Positions 48,958 through 61,445 of a stretch of DNA of 64,000 nucleotides are shown in pieces. The notes under the pieces were generated by a model, which was not told where the DNA came from, did no database searches, and saw nothing but the letters and a program-made list of their open reading frames with translations. Source of the stretch: Argopecten irradians (taxonomy: Eukaryota; Mollusca; Bivalvia; Pectinida; Pectinidae); contig NC_091137.1 of assembly GCF_041381155.1 (NCBI RefSeq), positions 27,697,351 through 27,761,350 on the forward strand, in the 5' to 3' direction. A program made the translations under genes and the position numbers. How positions within the stretch are numbered: the stretch's first letter is position 1; each line of letters opens with the position of its first letter.

Positions 48958-51026
48958 ATGGAGACAGCTACACTCGCTCTCCTATTGGTCATCGGCATCA
49001 CAATGGCTGCAGGTTGGTTATGTTGTGTCCTATTTCTGATTTTAATGAAACAATATTTACTGGAAATTTTAAATCGCAAAACACCTTTGAGCTTTTAATG
49101 TCAGCACATAAAAAATGCCACCAATATATCATGAAATATGTGTATTTACTCGCCAGACTCCCTAGTAAGCATACATTCTAAAAAGGTAATTACTTTACAA
49201 CTAAAATTGCATTATTAATGCACAGACTAGTTTCAGCATAGCTTATTTTATATGCTGTAATTATCAATATACAAAAACTTACATTTTAGTCACGTTAGGT
49301 TTATCGTAACTATTCACATTTGAAAATTGGTCTTTAAAATCGGTATTTGACGTTATAAGGATAAAGTAATGTAAGCTAAAAAATGATAAAACATTTAGAG
49401 AATTGTTTCCATAATAAAAAAGATTATCCTCAGGTTCGCCTACTCCATGCCGCGATCAGCTTACCGCCGACCAGGCTTACCTAGCAGTCATTACAGCTCA
49501 ACACGGCGGTATTCCTCCATCTGGTTACAATCTACCCGACTGTGAACCGGACGGTACCTATTCTCCAATGCAGTGTAAGGGTGCAAGGTAAGTCCATTCA
49601 ATATATATCAAACGATTTTTATGTAAAGAATTATGCAAAATTATGACTCCGCAGCTAATTCTCTAGTGAAGTTTTCAGGTTAATTTTCTAAGTAAAAATA
49701 ATAGAAAGCTGATTCAGTAAACACTGAAACACTGTAATCGTTGTGTATTCAGCGCAATTTCAAAAAGGGGGTCCTTTATAAAGACATGCCAGGTTTACGA
49801 GGTGGCTAAAACGGGAATATTCGGAGAAAACCCACCGACGAACGGTCATTACCTGGTAAAACATTAGTCAGTGGCTGCTAACAGCCCAAATAGAATTCGA
49901 ACTCTAAACCAAGAAGATGAGACTTGTGGTGAGATGTCGAGACATCCTAATCAGTTGACCACCGCGAAGGTCAGACAGTTTATATATATAACTAGTTTCC
50001 CCGTGTGCCTGTAATGTATACAATACAATCTGACAGTGATATTCCTTGCAACAGTAAGCGGTGTCGTATATACATATGTATGGTTAAAACATTCTTTCTG
50101 ATATCCTGTTCTCAAAAGTTAAAGTAATTAACCGAATCGAAAGATGATTTTTTGACATTTGTTTACATAGCAAATACCGACATTAAAAATTACAGTAACA
50201 ATAAACTATTATTTAAATGTTAAACGATGATATCAAATCTGTACTTAAATATCTACAATGCGGCAGAGTGTGGAAAACAAGTATTAGTTGGGTTTTTTCA
50301 GCTTTTTTGTTGCTATGACGATATTCCTCATTATCATTATTATACTGTGTTCATAATAATACTATAACATATGTCTATATCTTTGCAGTTGTCACTGTAA
50401 AAGCGCTGAAGGAATCCAAATCACTGATAATTTTGAGATTGGACAGACGGACAAATCGAGCTGCCGTATGTATAGATTTAGTGTACTTTCCTACGTGATC
50501 TTCTAACTCACTACTGACTATAACAAGTATTATATATGGAGGCCATCCAAGTAAATATTTTAACAAAATATATCTTGAAATGGCACATCACTATGTATAT
50601 GATATCTATATATATCTGCAACGTGTTGATAAGGATTTTTACGTCGGGATAAGAAAGGCTTTATAACCGTTTCTATATACACAAAAAACTATGTAGTAGT
50701 TGATGCTGCCTGAATTGTAGATGGCTATTTTGATACTTCATAATTTACTAGCATATCTAAAGGTCTCCACCAATACAAAGCGATTCATTGCTATTTTAAA
50801 CTTCAATATTTCATTGTTGCTTATTTTAGGATGTGCTCGCGATGAGTACGAGTTTACACAAACAAAAATGCTTGGTCAGACCTTTGATTGTACCGCTACT
50901 GGTGGTTACACTCCGGTCCAATGTACCGGGAGTGTCTGCTTCTGTGTGGATTTCAAGGGAGATCGAGCGGGCCCCGGAAGTGTAAACATTGCCTTCGTAA
51001 GCCAGCTGGGTTGTGAACAATTCTAA
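48958..51026 (+). CDS. Secreted two-domain thyroglobulin type-1 protein (Tg1 gene 4)
   Basis: Exons 48958-49012, 49434-49587, 50389-50465 and 50830-51026 give 160 aa. Signal peptide METATLALLLVIGITMAA. Domain 1: TPCRDQLTADQAYLAVITAQ, PDCEPDGTYSPMQC, CHCKSAEG, KSSC. Domain 2: CARDEYEF, DCTATGGYTPVQC, GSVCFCVDFKG, LGC. The end is EQF and TAA. Exon 4 is almost base-for-base the same as in Tg1 gene 3 over about 120 nt, while exon 2 differs at many amino acids. Family knowledge suggests a secreted protease inhibitor; no inhibitory loop can be assigned from sequence alone. Confidence 0.93.
49755..49980 (+). repeat. SINE-like dispersed repeat, copy 2 (intron 2 of Tg1 gene 4)
   Basis: Shares with 10420-10645 the blocks CGGTCATTACCTGG, GAATTCGAACTC and GTTGACCACCG. 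The copies are too diverged to judge orientation-specific ends. Confidence 0.5.
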
Positions 51027-51030
51027 TAAA
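51025..51030 (+). terminator. Poly(A) signal of Tg1 gene 4, overlapping the stop codon
   Basis: AATAAA at 51025-51030 shares its first two bases with the TAA stop (51024-51026). A T/GT-rich stretch near 51050-51062 could be the downstream element, implying a 3' UTR of about 20-30 nt. Confidence 0.7.
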
Positions 51031-51983
51031 CTTGTGCAGTTAATACACATATTTGTATCTTTGTTATATTTGACACTCACTCACGCACTTCACTTCTTAG
51101 TGGTCATGTAGGGCAAAGTTTCCACTATTACAAAGAGACACTACACGACCTTACTGCAGATCAAATGTCAAAGGGTGAATATTGAAATTTCAATTTTTAA
51201 GTAGATAACATTATGCTAGTTAAGAATTGACTCTATTATGGCGTTGCAAAACTGATGAAAACTTATTTCTACCATTTTGAAACCTTTATTGTAAATGTCT
51301 AAATGTGTTTTAGAATAATTAAACATATTGTATCACGAAACCCGTTCGTGAGATACTGGATAACACAGACTTTTTGTTACAATTTTAAATGTTTTGAAAG
51401 TGATTTTGAATAAAATTTGTATCAAAGGTCTAGGCAAATATGTGATGTATTCAACTTTAGTGTTAAAAAACTCAGTGTATTTCTTTGAAAATAAGAAAAT
51501 AATGAAGTGAAATGAATGTATCATTGGGCAGCAAACCTAGCCTATAATGCGTGTTTTTTTAAGACAGAAATCAAATGTATTTTGATTTTGATAGCCACCA
51601 GCTGCAACATACAAGAATATCCCTTATCAAAATAAAATAAACGCTGTTTGAAGTACTTTATTGACGGGAGACTATGGTATGTTCGTCTTGTGTATCGTTA
51701 CAATAGTGGAATCGCTCGCCAATTTAATAGCGGGTTCACATTGACGCATACTGCAATGTCGCCCAAACAGCAGACTCCATCCAGTTACATAATAGCAACG
51801 GACAAGCAGTCTCGTTTCTACCTTGAACAAAGAGTTTTTTGTGATTTTCAAAAAACATCATCTCTATTTGTAGCAAGTCTTCATATGAAGGAAAAGTCAA
51901 AACATTAAAGTTTTATTGTTTATTGACCTATATATACAAGAAACGACTTATTTGACTGCCATTATCAAAATATATATCCCTTT

Positions 51984-52021
<38 letters not shown>

Positions 52022-52180
52022 CAAATAAGTCGTACAGTCGAAATGATACCCCTTTTTTACTTTAAAATGTTCACTTAAATCAACAATGACACAACATTTA
52101 AGCTGTATAAAGTTCATTTTTCGTGGATTGTGAAGGGTTCACTGTGATAAAATTAATAAGCATTTTTGTGTGAAATTATG
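51031..52180. other. Intergenic interval after the Tg1 cluster
   Basis: No recognisable gene. A (TA)n run at about 51985-52018 is flanked by a 13-bp inverted repeat: CGACTTATTTGAC at about 51943-51955 and GTCAAATAAGTCG at about 52018-52031. Confidence 0.5.
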
Positions 52181-52189
52181 ACTATCTTA

Positions 52190-55100
52190 CAAATTCTATA
52201 TCAGCATTTTTGTTGCTCCAAGTAAAAACCGCCAAATGACAACATTAGATGTTGTCACCGCCAACATGAGAAATGGCGTTACAGGAAATTCAAAATAGAA
52301 GGATATAATAGACTTCCAAGAAACAAATGGAAACACCGCCAAATGACAACATAGAAACCGCCAACAAATTTGCGTTGCGTCAGGACAATAAAGGCCAAAT
52401 ATAAAAAAATGGCATATCAAAAATGCTAAAATAATAACAAGATGCACCATACAAATAAGTGCCAAGCCATATCAAAAATGGCATATAAAATGCTAAAATA
52501 ACAAGATGCACCATACAAATAAGTGCCAAAATAACAAATATGAGGAAGAGCAGATGTCAAAATGAGCCAATTGCTCTGCTGGAAGCGTAACCAAACAAAT
52601 GTACGCACAAAAATTATGCAAATCGCATAAAAGAGGACACCGACCCAACCAAAATTTGGGCGTATTAGGGCGACCACAAATAAAACCAGCAATATCAAAC
52701 TCTTCCTCCAAAAATATACAAATCAATGCAGCATAGCAAAACAAAATCAATCAATAAATTTTTGTATTCATTTTTTTTTTTTTTTTTTTTTTTTGATTTA
52801 TGATTGTCCTGACTGCAAGCACCAACTTAACGAAACGTGCACCAAACAATTACCAACTACATTTGCTTAAAACTAAAGCAACCAGGCCCAAGTGCCTAAT
52901 TCGCCAAAAGGAGAAGAAACTCTTTCTGTGCTAGTTACAAATGCTGCAAACGATACAAAAAACAGATTACTATCCGACTCAAGTGAACACCATCCGAAAA
53001 CAAAACTTAGTTCTTATCAGTTATTTCTGGATGTCTCAATGTAACAACCACCTCACCTACCATTGCAAGACCCTATCTGGCTAATGATTCTCACTGGAAT
53101 CAGTTTAACTGTAAATTAACTTCACCCCGCCAATTAATGCGAGGTAAAATGGCTGACACACCAGTCTATTGGTAGGGAACATATCCTGAAAATTCGTCAA
53201 CAATCCTTAATATCAGCCTATGCCTTAACTCGCATGAATTAACCTGGTGCTACATCATTCACCCCACAATGTATAACTAAATGGGCTGGTGGTTTCAACA
53301 ATTGTAAAAGGCGAGCTGAAAATAATACCGACTACAAACCACTGATAATATCTGTATTAACTTAACTAACAACTCTGGTAATCATGAGATAGGAAGATGG
53401 CTATCAACTCTATCAATTAGTCTTAACATGAATTACAGACATCTGTTTGTTTTTGACCAGACTTATTACCTACTACTCCAGAATTTCCATACATAAAAAG
53501 AGATCACAACTCCTGGTACTCCTGATACCCATCGCAATGACTTGTGACGAGACCTTTTTAAGCCGAAACTGATCGTCATAAGAGGTTCCCATGTCAGTCC
53601 CGGCCAGTTCTCCTGGCCCCCTACCTTAACTGTATGCATATACTTTAACAACCCAGAAATAGCCCTCAGGATGGGCAGATTAGATAGACAGAAAAGAAAA
53701 TAGTAAAAGCATCCGTCCACCATATCAATGTCCAATTATCTTCCACACTCATTAGTTTTTCATACATTAACCTAATGCCCGTATAACAAACAGAAAATTG
53801 TTTTGAGTCTTCAACAATTGGGCCCGGTTTTGACAAAAGCCGCCCAAGGCCAATAACATTCCCTAATGTATATGCTTTTGTCATAATGATTCAAGAGTAC
53901 TGAAACACCCAAAATCGTCACAAACGCTTTGAACCTGATGTAGGATTGGGTTAAAATGGCTTACATTTCATGCCAAAGATTGTAATGAATTCTGAATTAC
54001 TAGTACCTTTCAGGCCGGGGAGTTGTGCAAACCAGCTCAGTTGCCTGATGGACTGCTTCCACTAGCTGTTGGGCAACCCTGGCAGACACCTGCTCAAACA
54101 GACTCTAGCTGATCCGCTGATAAAGGACCATGGACCGGTTCCCTGTTACCCTTTGACTTTTAAACATATCTTATTGTCATAAATGTACAAATGGATTAGG
54201 CAGTTATTTCAACTTAAGAAGCCTTCTTCAATCAACATGAAATATATTACAGGTGATGACATACATACTATAGGTATAAATAATAATTAAGGGTATATTT
54301 GTCAGAGTATATAACAACAAGATATATACTATGTATTATAATATTATGTAGAATTCCAAATCTTCTGCTGGACTTTATAAATGAATGCACAAGTTCAAAT
54401 ACATGACAGTTTACTTCCAAAGCCAAGTTTTCATTTCCATAAAGTAATAAATTTAAATTTACTTGTATATCTAAATCATTTAAAACTTGGAGCATTTCTG
54501 TATGGGCAGCAGCATAATTTTAACATACAAAAAAGAAATGGTTAGCATTTTCACAAGTGTAGCCACAATTTATACAAATAGAATTTGGTGCCAAATTTAC
54601 ACGGAAAAGGTCATCGTTTAGGGAACTACACTGATGACTTAATTTAGTATGTATAATATTAAATTTTCTTTCTCCATAATCAAAATAACATGGTAGACTC
54701 ATAGATATAGGCTGAGAAAGAGCTAGTTTAAAGGAAGAAAAAGGTAAAGATTTAACTTTAACATCTAAGTTGTTCGAGCTTCTTTAAGTAGTGGGAAAGA
54801 AAGATTTTGTTTGTAGTGGAGTCGAGAATTGGAATTTGGAAACTTTCACAATTTCTTAAAGTAATAAGGAATATGATAGCCTAGTAGGAAGTAATTAGTT
54901 ATTTATCTTATAAAGTAACTGTAGTTTTCTTTTAGCTCTTCTGTCTGAAAGGGTTCCAAATTTGTTTCAAAATATAATGATTCATTTCTAGTATAACACG
55001 GTAATCCGCTAATATAATTAGCCTGAGAACATCCGTCCCAAACTTCACATGCATATTCAAGAACAGGTAAAATAAAAGACTTATAAATTCTTAAAAGAGC

Positions 55101-57200
55101 ATCATGCATTAACATATATTTGATTTTCCTTAGGATAATTATCATATTATTATTATTATTTTTTTTTTATAACTGATTTATAAATTTCATTGATTGTGAT
55201 CAGACCATTTAGCATTTGAATTAAAATGACCTCAAAATGTCTATGAAAACTACTTAAAATCTAAAATTGTTCCATCAAAAAATTAAGTCCAAATATTTGT
55301 CAATGTTATCAAAATTGATATAAAAATTACCTCAGTTTTATTAGGATTAAAAGAAACAAGCCACGTTTTGCCCATCGATTTGATTTATCTAAATCCCTAT
55401 GTAAATCTGTTTCTAAATTCACGACATGAAGATGATGACATTATAAGGGTAGTGTCATCAGCGAATAAACGTGTTGTTGATTGAAGTTCATCAGCTAAAT
55501 CATTTATATAAATAAGGAAAAGAAGTGGTCCAAGAATTGAGCCTTGAGGGACATCTTCTCATATCATACCAATATCAGCAAGAAGAATTTTATTATATAA
55601 AAGGGTGAATGTCTTTTCTCAGTGAAGTTAAGTTTTCTAACCAGGACAATAGGTTACGCCAATCGAAATACCTTAGTATGTTAAATTATTAATAAGACAT
55701 TTTGTGCAGACTCTGTCCTAGGCTTTAGAAATGTCACAGAATAATCATACAAATACCCGGTATGAGATTTAGACAAATGGGATGTATTATTTAATTCAAT
55801 TAATAGGTATACTACATTGATTGACCAGGCATAAATCCGGAGGAAACTGGTAAAATAGAAATTATTATTTATTTTTAAATAATTAGGCACTGTGCTGAAA
55901 CAGAACCCTTTTAAACACTTTTTCCCAACTGTGAACAGTAGAAAAGGAGAGTAATGGGACGATAGTTTTGATATAAGAATGTCAAACTCCCTTTGTAAAA
56001 GATAGGCATAAACTTAGGACAAAGAAGCCATTTTTCCATTGGATAGAATTAACAGTAGATGAAAAACCATAAGAGGTTTACAAAACTGTATCAGCCATGT
56101 ATTTAAGTCTATGGTGACTTATACCATCTTCACCTGAAGCTTTTCCAAGCTTTAAATTAATTAAAAACATCACAAATTTCATTACAAGTAACAAGTAGAT
56201 TATTTAAAACACTATTAGTTTTCAATTGTAAAATAGGCACTTGCTATCGTCAATATTAGTAAACCTACAGAAATATTCATTTAATAGATTTGCCTTGTCT
56301 TTATCATCTACAATGTTACCCCCACTAGTCTACTGCAGGAGCTGTAAACACTCGAAGTACTGGGACCATTCTCACTCCGACTGGCTGCTGCACAACAACG
56401 ACATGGAACCATTCTTTGTTCCTTACATAGGGGCTGGTAGAGAGCCTAGGGTCGAGGGTCGTTGTGTTTTTTCCTTACCCCCGCACGACTGAAACTCAAA
56501 TAAGGACATATAGAACACATGTCGACATTATCCGACATACAAACATGCCCCTACATCCTCGGTAACTCGGCATTGGACATTTACCTATCAGCGTTAGCAT
56601 ATATATAACGCCCGGGGCACCGAGGATGACACAACACTTACACATGATCAAAGGGCAGCAACTCCCATCAACGACAATACCAAAGTCCAAACACAACTTA
56701 AACGAATTAATTATCGCCACTTACATTAAAAATAATGACGACTTACAGTCTGAAAATATATCACGATACGAATAAAAATAGTAATACTCAAAATCAATAC
56801 CTAATTCATGTCTCCGCTAATGCTAACTCCGTTTGCTATGAACTAGAAGTGCAAGATTAATTCTACAATAAAATAAAAATACCGAAATAAATTCCGGTAA
56901 TGGGATAATGCAGTAAAATTCCGGCAAAATATTAGCGACGATGCAGGAACAAGACATTTCTTTTTAAAAACGGTGTTAACAACTGGAACCGGGACGAACA
57001 CGTGTTCGATGGTAGGAAGAGCCATGGCCGCACCATGCGGAACGGCTGACCACACGCCAGAATCGAACGCCCATCAATTACAAACCAATTTCTGTATGCA
57101 AAGAATGTCCTATGAACGGCTGTCTGACCACAAAAACTTCGAACAAGATATGGCAAACAAATCAAATAGGGAGCAAAATTGTTGCATCTGAACGTAAACA
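52190..57200 (-). repeat. Repeat unit, copy A (left arm of the large inverted duplication)
   Basis: Read on the minus strand this copy has a 5' flank (57200-56322), an inserted 5'-truncated LINE (56313-54152) and a 3' flank (54143-52190). The LINE body and 3' flank match 57205-61300 on the plus strand; the 5' flank matches 62200-63110. A T run at 52768-52793 corresponds to an A run near 60763-60787 in copy B. No intact host gene is seen; the hydrophobic frames on the minus strand (52196-52750) fall in AT-rich, internally repeated sequence. Confidence 0.85.
54152..56313 (-). mobile_element. 5'-truncated LINE, copy A (non-LTR reverse transcriptase)
   Basis: Minus-strand pieces read LLNEYFCRF, GEDGISHHRLKYMAD, NYRPI, GFMPG, then KSFILPVLEYACEVWDGCSQ, and a C-terminal Cys/His motif CINCGYTCENANHFFFVC. 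This is a CR1/jockey-like LINE reverse transcriptase with its trailing zinc-knuckle region; the endonuclease part is absent. Frame changes are frequent, so it is dead. TGTTACCC at 54144-54151 and 56314-56321 (GGGTAACA on the minus strand) looks like an 8-bp target-site duplication. The 3' end has the short GACAATAAGATATGTT tail typical of such LINEs. Confidence 0.82.
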
Positions 57201-57204
57201 TTTT

Positions 57205-59344
57205 AAATAAGCTACTTGTTACTTCTAAATGAAATCTGAAATTTGTGATGTTTTTTAATTAATTTAAAGCTTGGAAAACTGCTTCAGGTGAAGATGGTAT
57301 AAGTCACCATAGACTTTAAATACATGGCTGATACAGTTTGTAAACCTCTTAAGGTTCTTTCATCTAACCTGTATATTTCCAAATGAATGGAAAATGGCTT
57401 AAGTTATGCTCCTCTCTTTAAAAAAGGAGATAGACATTCTATATCAAACTATCGTCCCATTTCTCTCCTTTTCTAACTGTTCACAGTTGGGAAATGTGTT
57501 TAAAAGGGTAATTGTTTAAGCACGTGCATAATTATTTAATAATTAATAATAATTTATTTTACCAGTTTCAAGACGGATTTATGCCTGGTCATTCAATAGT
57601 ATACCAATTAATTGAAATAAATATATACCATAACATTTGTCTAAATCTCATACCCGGTATTTGTATGATATTCTGTGACATTTCTAAAGCCTTTGACAGA
57701 GTCTGGCACAAAGGTCTTATAATTAAGATTAAAATCATATGGTATTTCGATTGGGTAACCTATGTGTCCCTGGTTAGAAAATTACTTAAAGAGATAAAGA
57801 CATCAAAACGTATTTATAAACAATTTTTCTTCTGATATTGGTATGATATGAGAAGATGTCGTACCTCAAGGCTCAATTCTTGGACCACTTCTTTTCCTTA
57901 TTTATATTAATGAATTAGCTGATGAACTTCAATCAACAACACGTTTATTCGCTGATGACACTACCCTTATAAAGTCATCATCTTCATGTCGTGAATTAGA
58001 AACAGATTTACATAGGGATTTAGATAAATCAAATCGATGGGCCAAAACGTGGCTTGTTTCTTTTAATCCTAATAAAACTGAGGTAATTTTTTATATCAAA
58101 TTTTGATAACATTGACAAATATTTGGACTTAATTTTTGATGGAAACATTTTAGATTTTAGTAGTATTTTTCATAGACATTTTGAGGTCATTTTAATTCAA
58201 ATGCTAAATGGTCTGATCACATCAATGAAATATTAAAAATCAGTTATAAAAAAAAAAAAATAATAATAATAATAATATCCTAAGGAAAATCAAATATATG
58301 TTAAAGCATAAAAAAAAATAATAATAATAATAATATCCTAAGGAAAATCAAATATATGTTAAAGCATGATGCTCTTTTTAAGAATTTATAAGTCTTTTTG
58401 TTTACCTGTTCTTGAATATGCATGTGAAGTTTGGGACGGATGTTCTCAGGCTAATTATTAGCGGATTACCGTGTTATACTAGAAATGAATCATTATATTT
58501 TGAAACAAATTTGGAACCCCTTTCAGACAGAAGAGCTAAAAGAAAACTACAGTTACTTTATAAGATAAATAACTTATTACCCTCCTACTAGGCTATCATA
58601 ATCCTTATACTTTAAGAAATTGTGAAAGTTTCCAAATTCCAATTATCGACTCCACTACAACAAAATTTTTCTTTCCCACTACTTAAAGAAGACTCGAACA
58701 ACTTAGATGTTAAAGTTAAATCTTTACCTTTTTCTCTTCCTTTAAACTAGCTCTTTCTCAGTCTATATCTATGAGGTCTACCATGTTATTTTAATTATGG
58801 AGAAAGAAAATTTAATATTTATACATACTAAATTAAATCATCAGTGTAGTTACTTCTCTAAACGATGACCTTTTCCGTGTAAATTTGGCACCCAAATTCT
58901 ATGTGTTATAAATTGTGGCTAACACTCTGTGAAAATGCTAACCATTTCTTTTTTGTATGTTAAATTTATGCTGCTGCCCATACAGAAATGCTCCATATTT
59001 TAAATGATTTAGATATACAAGTAAATTTAAATTTATTACTTTATGGAATGAAAACTTGGCTTTGGAAGTAAACTGTCATGTATTTGGAACTTGTGCATTC
59101 ATTTATAAAGTCCAGCAGCGAAGATTTTGGAATTCTACAAAAGAATATTATACATACATAGTATATATCTTGTTTTTATATAGACCCTGAAAAATATACC
59201 CGTAATTATTATTTATACCTATAGTATGTATGGTCATCACCTGTAAATATTTATGTTGATTGAAGAAGGCTTTCCTTAAGTTGAAATAACTGCCTGAATC
59301 CATTTTGTACATTTATGACAATAAGATATGTTAACAAAGTCAAA
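57205..59344 (+). mobile_element. 5'-truncated LINE, copy B
   Basis: Plus-strand pieces: [54 protein letters not shown], then [16 protein letters not shown], the catalytic FADD box of the reverse transcriptase, and LPVLEYACEVWDGCSQANY. The frame is broken several times. The 3' end is followed by GGGTAACA at 59345-59352, the same flank as in copy A, so it descends from the same insertion event. Confidence 0.85.
58240..58367 (+). repeat. Tandem duplication within LINE copy B (about 64 bp x 2)
   Basis: (A)n(TAA)n followed by TATCCTAAGGAAAATCAAAT and ATATGTTAAAGCAT is present twice in a row. Copy A has it once. Confidence 0.85.
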
Positions 59345-61445
59345 GGGTAACAGGGAACCGGTCCATCGGTCCTTTATCAGCAGATCAGCTCTAGAGTCTG
59401 TTTTGAGCAGGTGTCTGCCAGGGTTGCCCAACAGCTAGTGGAAGCAGTCCATCCAGGCAATGAGCTGGTTTTGCACAACTCCCCGGCCTGAAGGTACTAG
59501 GTAATTCAGATTCATTACAATCTTCGGCATGAAATGTAAGCCCTTTTTAACCCAATCCTGACATCAGTTCAAAGCCTTTGTGACGATTTGGGTGTTTTCA
59601 GTATCATGGCACTATAAGACAAAAGATAATCATTAGGGAATTTGTTGGCCTTGGGCAGCTTTTGACACCAAAACCTGCCCCAATTGTTGAAGATAAACAT
59701 TTTTCTGTTGTTAACGGGCAGTTGGTAATGTAAGAAAATACAAAAGAGTTTATTATTTGGTGAAGATAAATGACAGTAGAAAATGTGGAGCGGCTGTCTT
59801 TTACTAATTGTCATATCTGTCTATTATATCTTCCCCAAACCTGAGAGAGAGTGCTGGGTTGTTTAAATTTTTATATCCATACAATTAAGTTAGGGGCCAG
59901 GAGAACTGTGGGACTGACAGGGTAATCTTATGACGAGCAGTTTCAGTCCTTAAAAAAGCTGCTCCACAATTCATTGCCATGGTATCAGGTTGTGACCAGG
60001 AGGTGTGGCTTCTATAATGTATGGAAATTCTGGATTAGTAGGTAATACTTCTGGTCAAAAACAAACAGATGTCTGTAATCTCCCTTTTAAGACTATATAT
60101 AGAGTTGATAGCCGTCTTACCATCTACATGAGCATCCAGAGTTTGTTAGTTAAGTTAATACAGATATTATCAGTGGTTTTGTAGTCAGGTATTATTTTCA
60201 GCTCGCCTTTTACAATTGTTGAACCACCAGCCCATTTTAGTTTATACATTGTGGGGTGAATTGATGTAAGCACAGGTTAATTCATGCGAGTTAAGGGCAT
60301 AGGCTGATAATAAAGGATTGTTGACGAATTTTCAGGAATATGTTTCCCTACACAATAGGGACTGGTGTGTCAGCATTTTACCCGCACTATTAATTGGCGG
60401 GGGTGAAGTTAATATTACGAAGTTTAAAACTGATTCCAGTGAGAATCATTAGCCAGATAGGGTCTTGCAAATGGTAGGTTGAGGTGGTTGTTACAAATGA
60501 GGACATCCAGAAATAACTGAATAAAGAACTAAGTTTTGTTTTCGGATGGTGTTCACTTTGGGTGAGCGTTCGAATAAGTAATCTGTTTTTTGTATCGTTT
60601 GCAGCTATTTGTAACTAGCACAGAAAGTTTGTCTTATCTTCTCCTTTGGCGAATTAGGCACTTGGGCCTGGTTGCTTTAGTTTTAAGCCAAATGTAGTTT
60701 TTATAATTGTTTGGTGCACGTTTCGTTAAGTTGGTGCTTGCAGTCATGGGACAATCATAAATCCAAAAAAAAAAAACAAAAAAAAAATACAAAATTGAAT
60801 ACAAAGTATTATACTTGATTGATTTTTTGTTTTGCTATGACTGCATTGATTTGTATTATTTTGGAGGAAGAGTTTGATATTGCTGGTTTTATTTGTGGTC
60901 GCCCTAAAACGCCCAAATTTTGGTTGGGTCGGTGTCCTCTTTTTATGCGATTTGCATAATTTTTGTGCGTACATTTGTTTGGTTACAGCTTCCAGCAGGA
61001 AGCAATTGGCTCATGTAGGACTTCTGCTCTTCCTCTTATTTGTTATTTTGGCACGTATTTTGGTATGGTGCTTATTGTTAATTTTTGCATTTTATTTGCC
61101 AGTTTTTTTATGGTTTTGCTCATTTTTGTATGGTGCACTCTTGTTTATTTTAGCTGTTTATAGACCTTTTTTGCATATTGCTGTACGCATGCCATTTTAT
61201 TTATTTTTGGCCATTTTGTTCCTTGGAAGTGTCCTGAAGGTTATAACGCTTTTCTCGTTGGCGGTGAAAACAACAAATGTTTGTCAGTTGGCGGTGTTTC
61301 ACTTGGTGCAACCGAAAATTGCTGATCTTGAATGTGTATGGCGTTTATATTCAACAGCTTATATTTTGTGGTATTATCTGTTCCCATTTTCCATTTTAAT
61401 ATTAGCTGTGTTTTAATTCTCATGTTGAAGCTTTGGCCAACTTCT

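Larger units (their letters stand above)
57205..61445 (+). repeat. Repeat unit, copy B (right arm of the large inverted duplication)
   Basis: Begins inside the LINE (matching 56200 of copy A) and runs through the LINE 3' end and the 3' flank. It differs from copy A largely by one-base gains and losses. The end segment 61285-61445 recurs at 62065-62225. The 180-codon hydrophobic frame at 60874-61416 lies in this flank and is not kept open in copy A, so I do not call it a gene. Confidence 0.82.

Noticed and set aside
48783-49181. 132-codon frame overlapping the start of Tg1 gene 4
   Set aside because: Different frame from the signal-peptide exon, and it crosses the TATA box and the real splice donor.
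52196-52750. Three hydrophobic minus-strand frames
   Set aside because: Same repeat-unit flank as above in copy A; contains an internal tandem duplication of about 60 bp.
60874-61416. 180-codon hydrophobic frame, possible membrane protein
   Set aside because: It lies in the repeat unit, its counterpart in copy A is not open over the same length, and the sequence is T-rich with internal repeats, which produces Leu/Phe-rich translations.
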